Part shown: piece by piece, positions 6,210 to 6,818 of the stretch | Position numbering within the stretch: position 1 is the stretch's first letter | How the letters are laid out: every line of letters begins with the position of its first letter | Assembly (NCBI GenBank): GCA_024399225.1 | Contig: JAKSHV010000057.1 | Coordinates: forward strand, 1-6,818 | Direction: 5' to 3' | DNA: 6,818 bases | DNA from: an archaeon | GTDB lineage: Archaea; Thermoplasmatota; Thermoplasmata; Methanomassiliicoccales; Methanomethylophilaceae | Position numbers and translations under genes: made by a program | Notes under the pieces: model-generated | What the model saw: the letters and a program-made list of their open reading frames with translations, nothing else | What the model was told of the DNA's origin: nothing | Databases searched by the model: none

Positions 6210-6227
6210 ATTAGACAAACGTCTAAT
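6210..6227. repeat. Inverted repeat ATTAGAC-N4-GTCTAAT, candidate operator
   Basis: Perfect 7-bp arms (6210-6216 and 6221-6227) around the spacer AAAC, in the AT-rich divergent region about 107 nt before the glnN ATG and 127 nt before the SPFH operon start. The size and symmetry suit a dimeric helix-turn-helix regulator. No specific regulator can be named. Confidence 0.45.
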
Positions 6228-6239
6228 AAACAATGTTTA
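6227..6239. repeat. Inverted repeat TAAACA-A-TGTTTA
   Basis: Perfect 6-bp arms around one base, directly abutting the preceding dyad and sharing its last base. In AT-rich DNA this could be chance; the head-to-tail placement is what makes it worth recording. Confidence 0.3.
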
Positions 6240-6277
6240 CTACTTCATAACAGCATAATAAAACATCTGTTAAATCG

Positions 6278-6296
6278 AAAAATCAGCATGATTTTT
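6278..6296. repeat. Inverted repeat AAAAATCA-GCA-TGATTTTT next to the glnN promoter
   Basis: Perfect 8-bp arms around GCA, ending one base before the BRE of the glnN promoter. A protein bound here would contact or exclude the initiation factors TFB/TBP, so this is the most likely control site for glnN in the window. It does not match the NrpR operator pattern of methanogens. Confidence 0.45.
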
Positions 6297-6297
6297 A

Positions 6298-6310
6298 GAA
6301 AAGTATATTA
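6298..6310 (+). promoter_or_regulatory. BRE and TATA box of glnN
   Basis: GAAAA (6298-6302, BRE-like) is followed by GTATATTA (6303-6310), centred about 27 nt before the glnN ATG. Archaeal transcription starts roughly 25 nt after the TATA centre, so the transcript should begin at or within a few bases of the ATG. No Shine-Dalgarno lies between, which agrees with a leaderless message. Confidence 0.68.
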
Positions 6311-6333
6311 ATAGTGCATCAATAGTCGCAAGC

Positions 6334-6818
6334 ATGGCAAACACTAGGTTCGATGCTGTTCAGAAAGCAATCGCAAAGGAACCCGTAATAGCAGATGCCC
6401 CTGCCGCAGAGACCTCTGCATACTACGGATGCAACGTATTCAACAGGGCCGCAATGAGGAAGTACCTCGACGAGGACACCCGCAGGGCGATCTACGAGAC
6501 CATCGAGAGGGGAGCAACCCTCGACAAGTCCATCGCAGACCACGTCGCAGCCGGTATGAAGAGGTGGGCACTCGATCCCGGAGCAACCCACTACACCCAC
6601 TGGTTCCAACCTCTGAACGGAGGAACCGCAGAAAAGCACGACTCCTTCGCCGACCCCCGCGGACGCGACGAGTCCATTGAAAAGTTCAGCGGAAAGCTCC
6701 TCTGTCAGCAGGAGCCCGATGCATCCTCCTTCCCCAACGGAGGACTCAGGAACACCTTCGAGGCAAGGGGATACACCGCATGGGATCCCTCTTCCCCCGC
6801 ATTCATCATCGGAGATGT
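6334..6818 (+). CDS. glnN: Glutamine synthetase type III, N-terminal part (runs off the window)
   Basis: Glutamine synthetase makes glutamine from glutamate, ammonia and ATP in the cytoplasm. The 161 residues visible are the start of a GSIII protein (family length about 700), not the GSI usual in archaea. Diagnostic blocks are [21 protein letters not shown] (85-105), [18 protein letters not shown] (120-137) and [18 protein letters not shown] (141-158), all strongly conserved in bacterial GlnN. The catalytic domain lies mainly beyond the window. The ATG at 6334 follows an archaeal TATA box with no ribosome site, so the gene is probably leaderless. Alanine is mostly GCA here, in contrast to the more mixed GCC/GCG use seen in samples of the - strand operon, which may reflect high expression. 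It is divergent from the SPFH operon across 250 nt of AT-rich DNA. Confidence 0.95.
   Translation, partial: MANTRFDAVQKAIAKEPVIADAPAAETSAYYGCNVFNRAAMRKYLDEDTRRAIYETIERGATLDKSIADHVAAGMKRWALDPGATHYTHWFQPLNGGTAEKHDSFADPRGRDESIEKFSGKLLCQQEPDASSFPNGGLRNTFEARGYTAWDPSSPAFIIGD

Noticed and set aside
6084..6333. NrpR-type operator (GGAA-N6-TTCC or GGTA-TACC pattern) for nitrogen control of glnN
   Set aside because: None was found by eye; the nearest, GGATTTTTCC at 6143-6152, lacks the required arms and spacing.
1..6818. Mobile element, CRISPR array or defence island
   Set aside because: No transposase, integrase, terminal repeats, attachment-site duplication or spaced direct repeats are visible; all genes outside the SPFH operon are core metabolism.

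Overview
This window looks like chromosomal DNA from a euryarchaeal methanogen-type archaeon. The best guess is a host-associated member of the Methanomassiliicoccales, but that rank is inference. Supporting signs are a tRNA gene without encoded CCA, an archaeal BRE/TATA element about 26 nt upstream of a start codon with no Shine-Dalgarno (a leaderless gene), AGGTGA-type ribosome binding sites, heavy AGG use for arginine, and GC-rich genes separated by an AT-rich promoter region. No mobile element, CRISPR array or integration scar is visible.

Layout. A tRNA-Arg(UCG) lies at the left edge on the + strand (5-77). Everything from 131 to 6083 is on the - strand and is read right to left. The first block to be transcribed (6083 to 1553) is a tightly packed five-gene operon: a helical-repeat protein with a split zinc knuckle, a 513-residue zinc-ribbon protein, a four-helix membrane protein, a 179-residue coiled-coil protein, and an SPFH-domain protein of the YdjI / COG4260 type ending in two zinc-ribbon modules. 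It is followed by a GC-rich hairpin, then an inositol-monophosphatase-family gene and apt (adenine phosphoribosyltransferase), and a second hairpin of the same design. To the right, across a 250-nt AT-rich divergent promoter region, glnN (type III glutamine synthetase) begins on the + strand and runs off the window.

How the genes fit together. The five-gene operon is the part that looks least described. Its SPFH gene recalls Bacillus pspA-ydjG-ydjH-ydjI, where a zinc-ribbon protein and a membrane partner bring an SPFH protein and PspA to the membrane under envelope stress. Here there is no PspA; a short coiled-coil protein sits next to the SPFH gene instead. At three junctions the stop codon lies inside or directly against the next gene's Shine-Dalgarno sequence, and at the fourth the Shine-Dalgarno lies in the last codons of the upstream gene, so the five proteins are probably made together as parts of one membrane-associated complex. 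The phosphatase and apt are housekeeping metabolism, and glnN is ammonium assimilation.

The divergent region holds several inverted repeats next to the glnN promoter, candidate operator sites for which no regulator can be named from the sequence.
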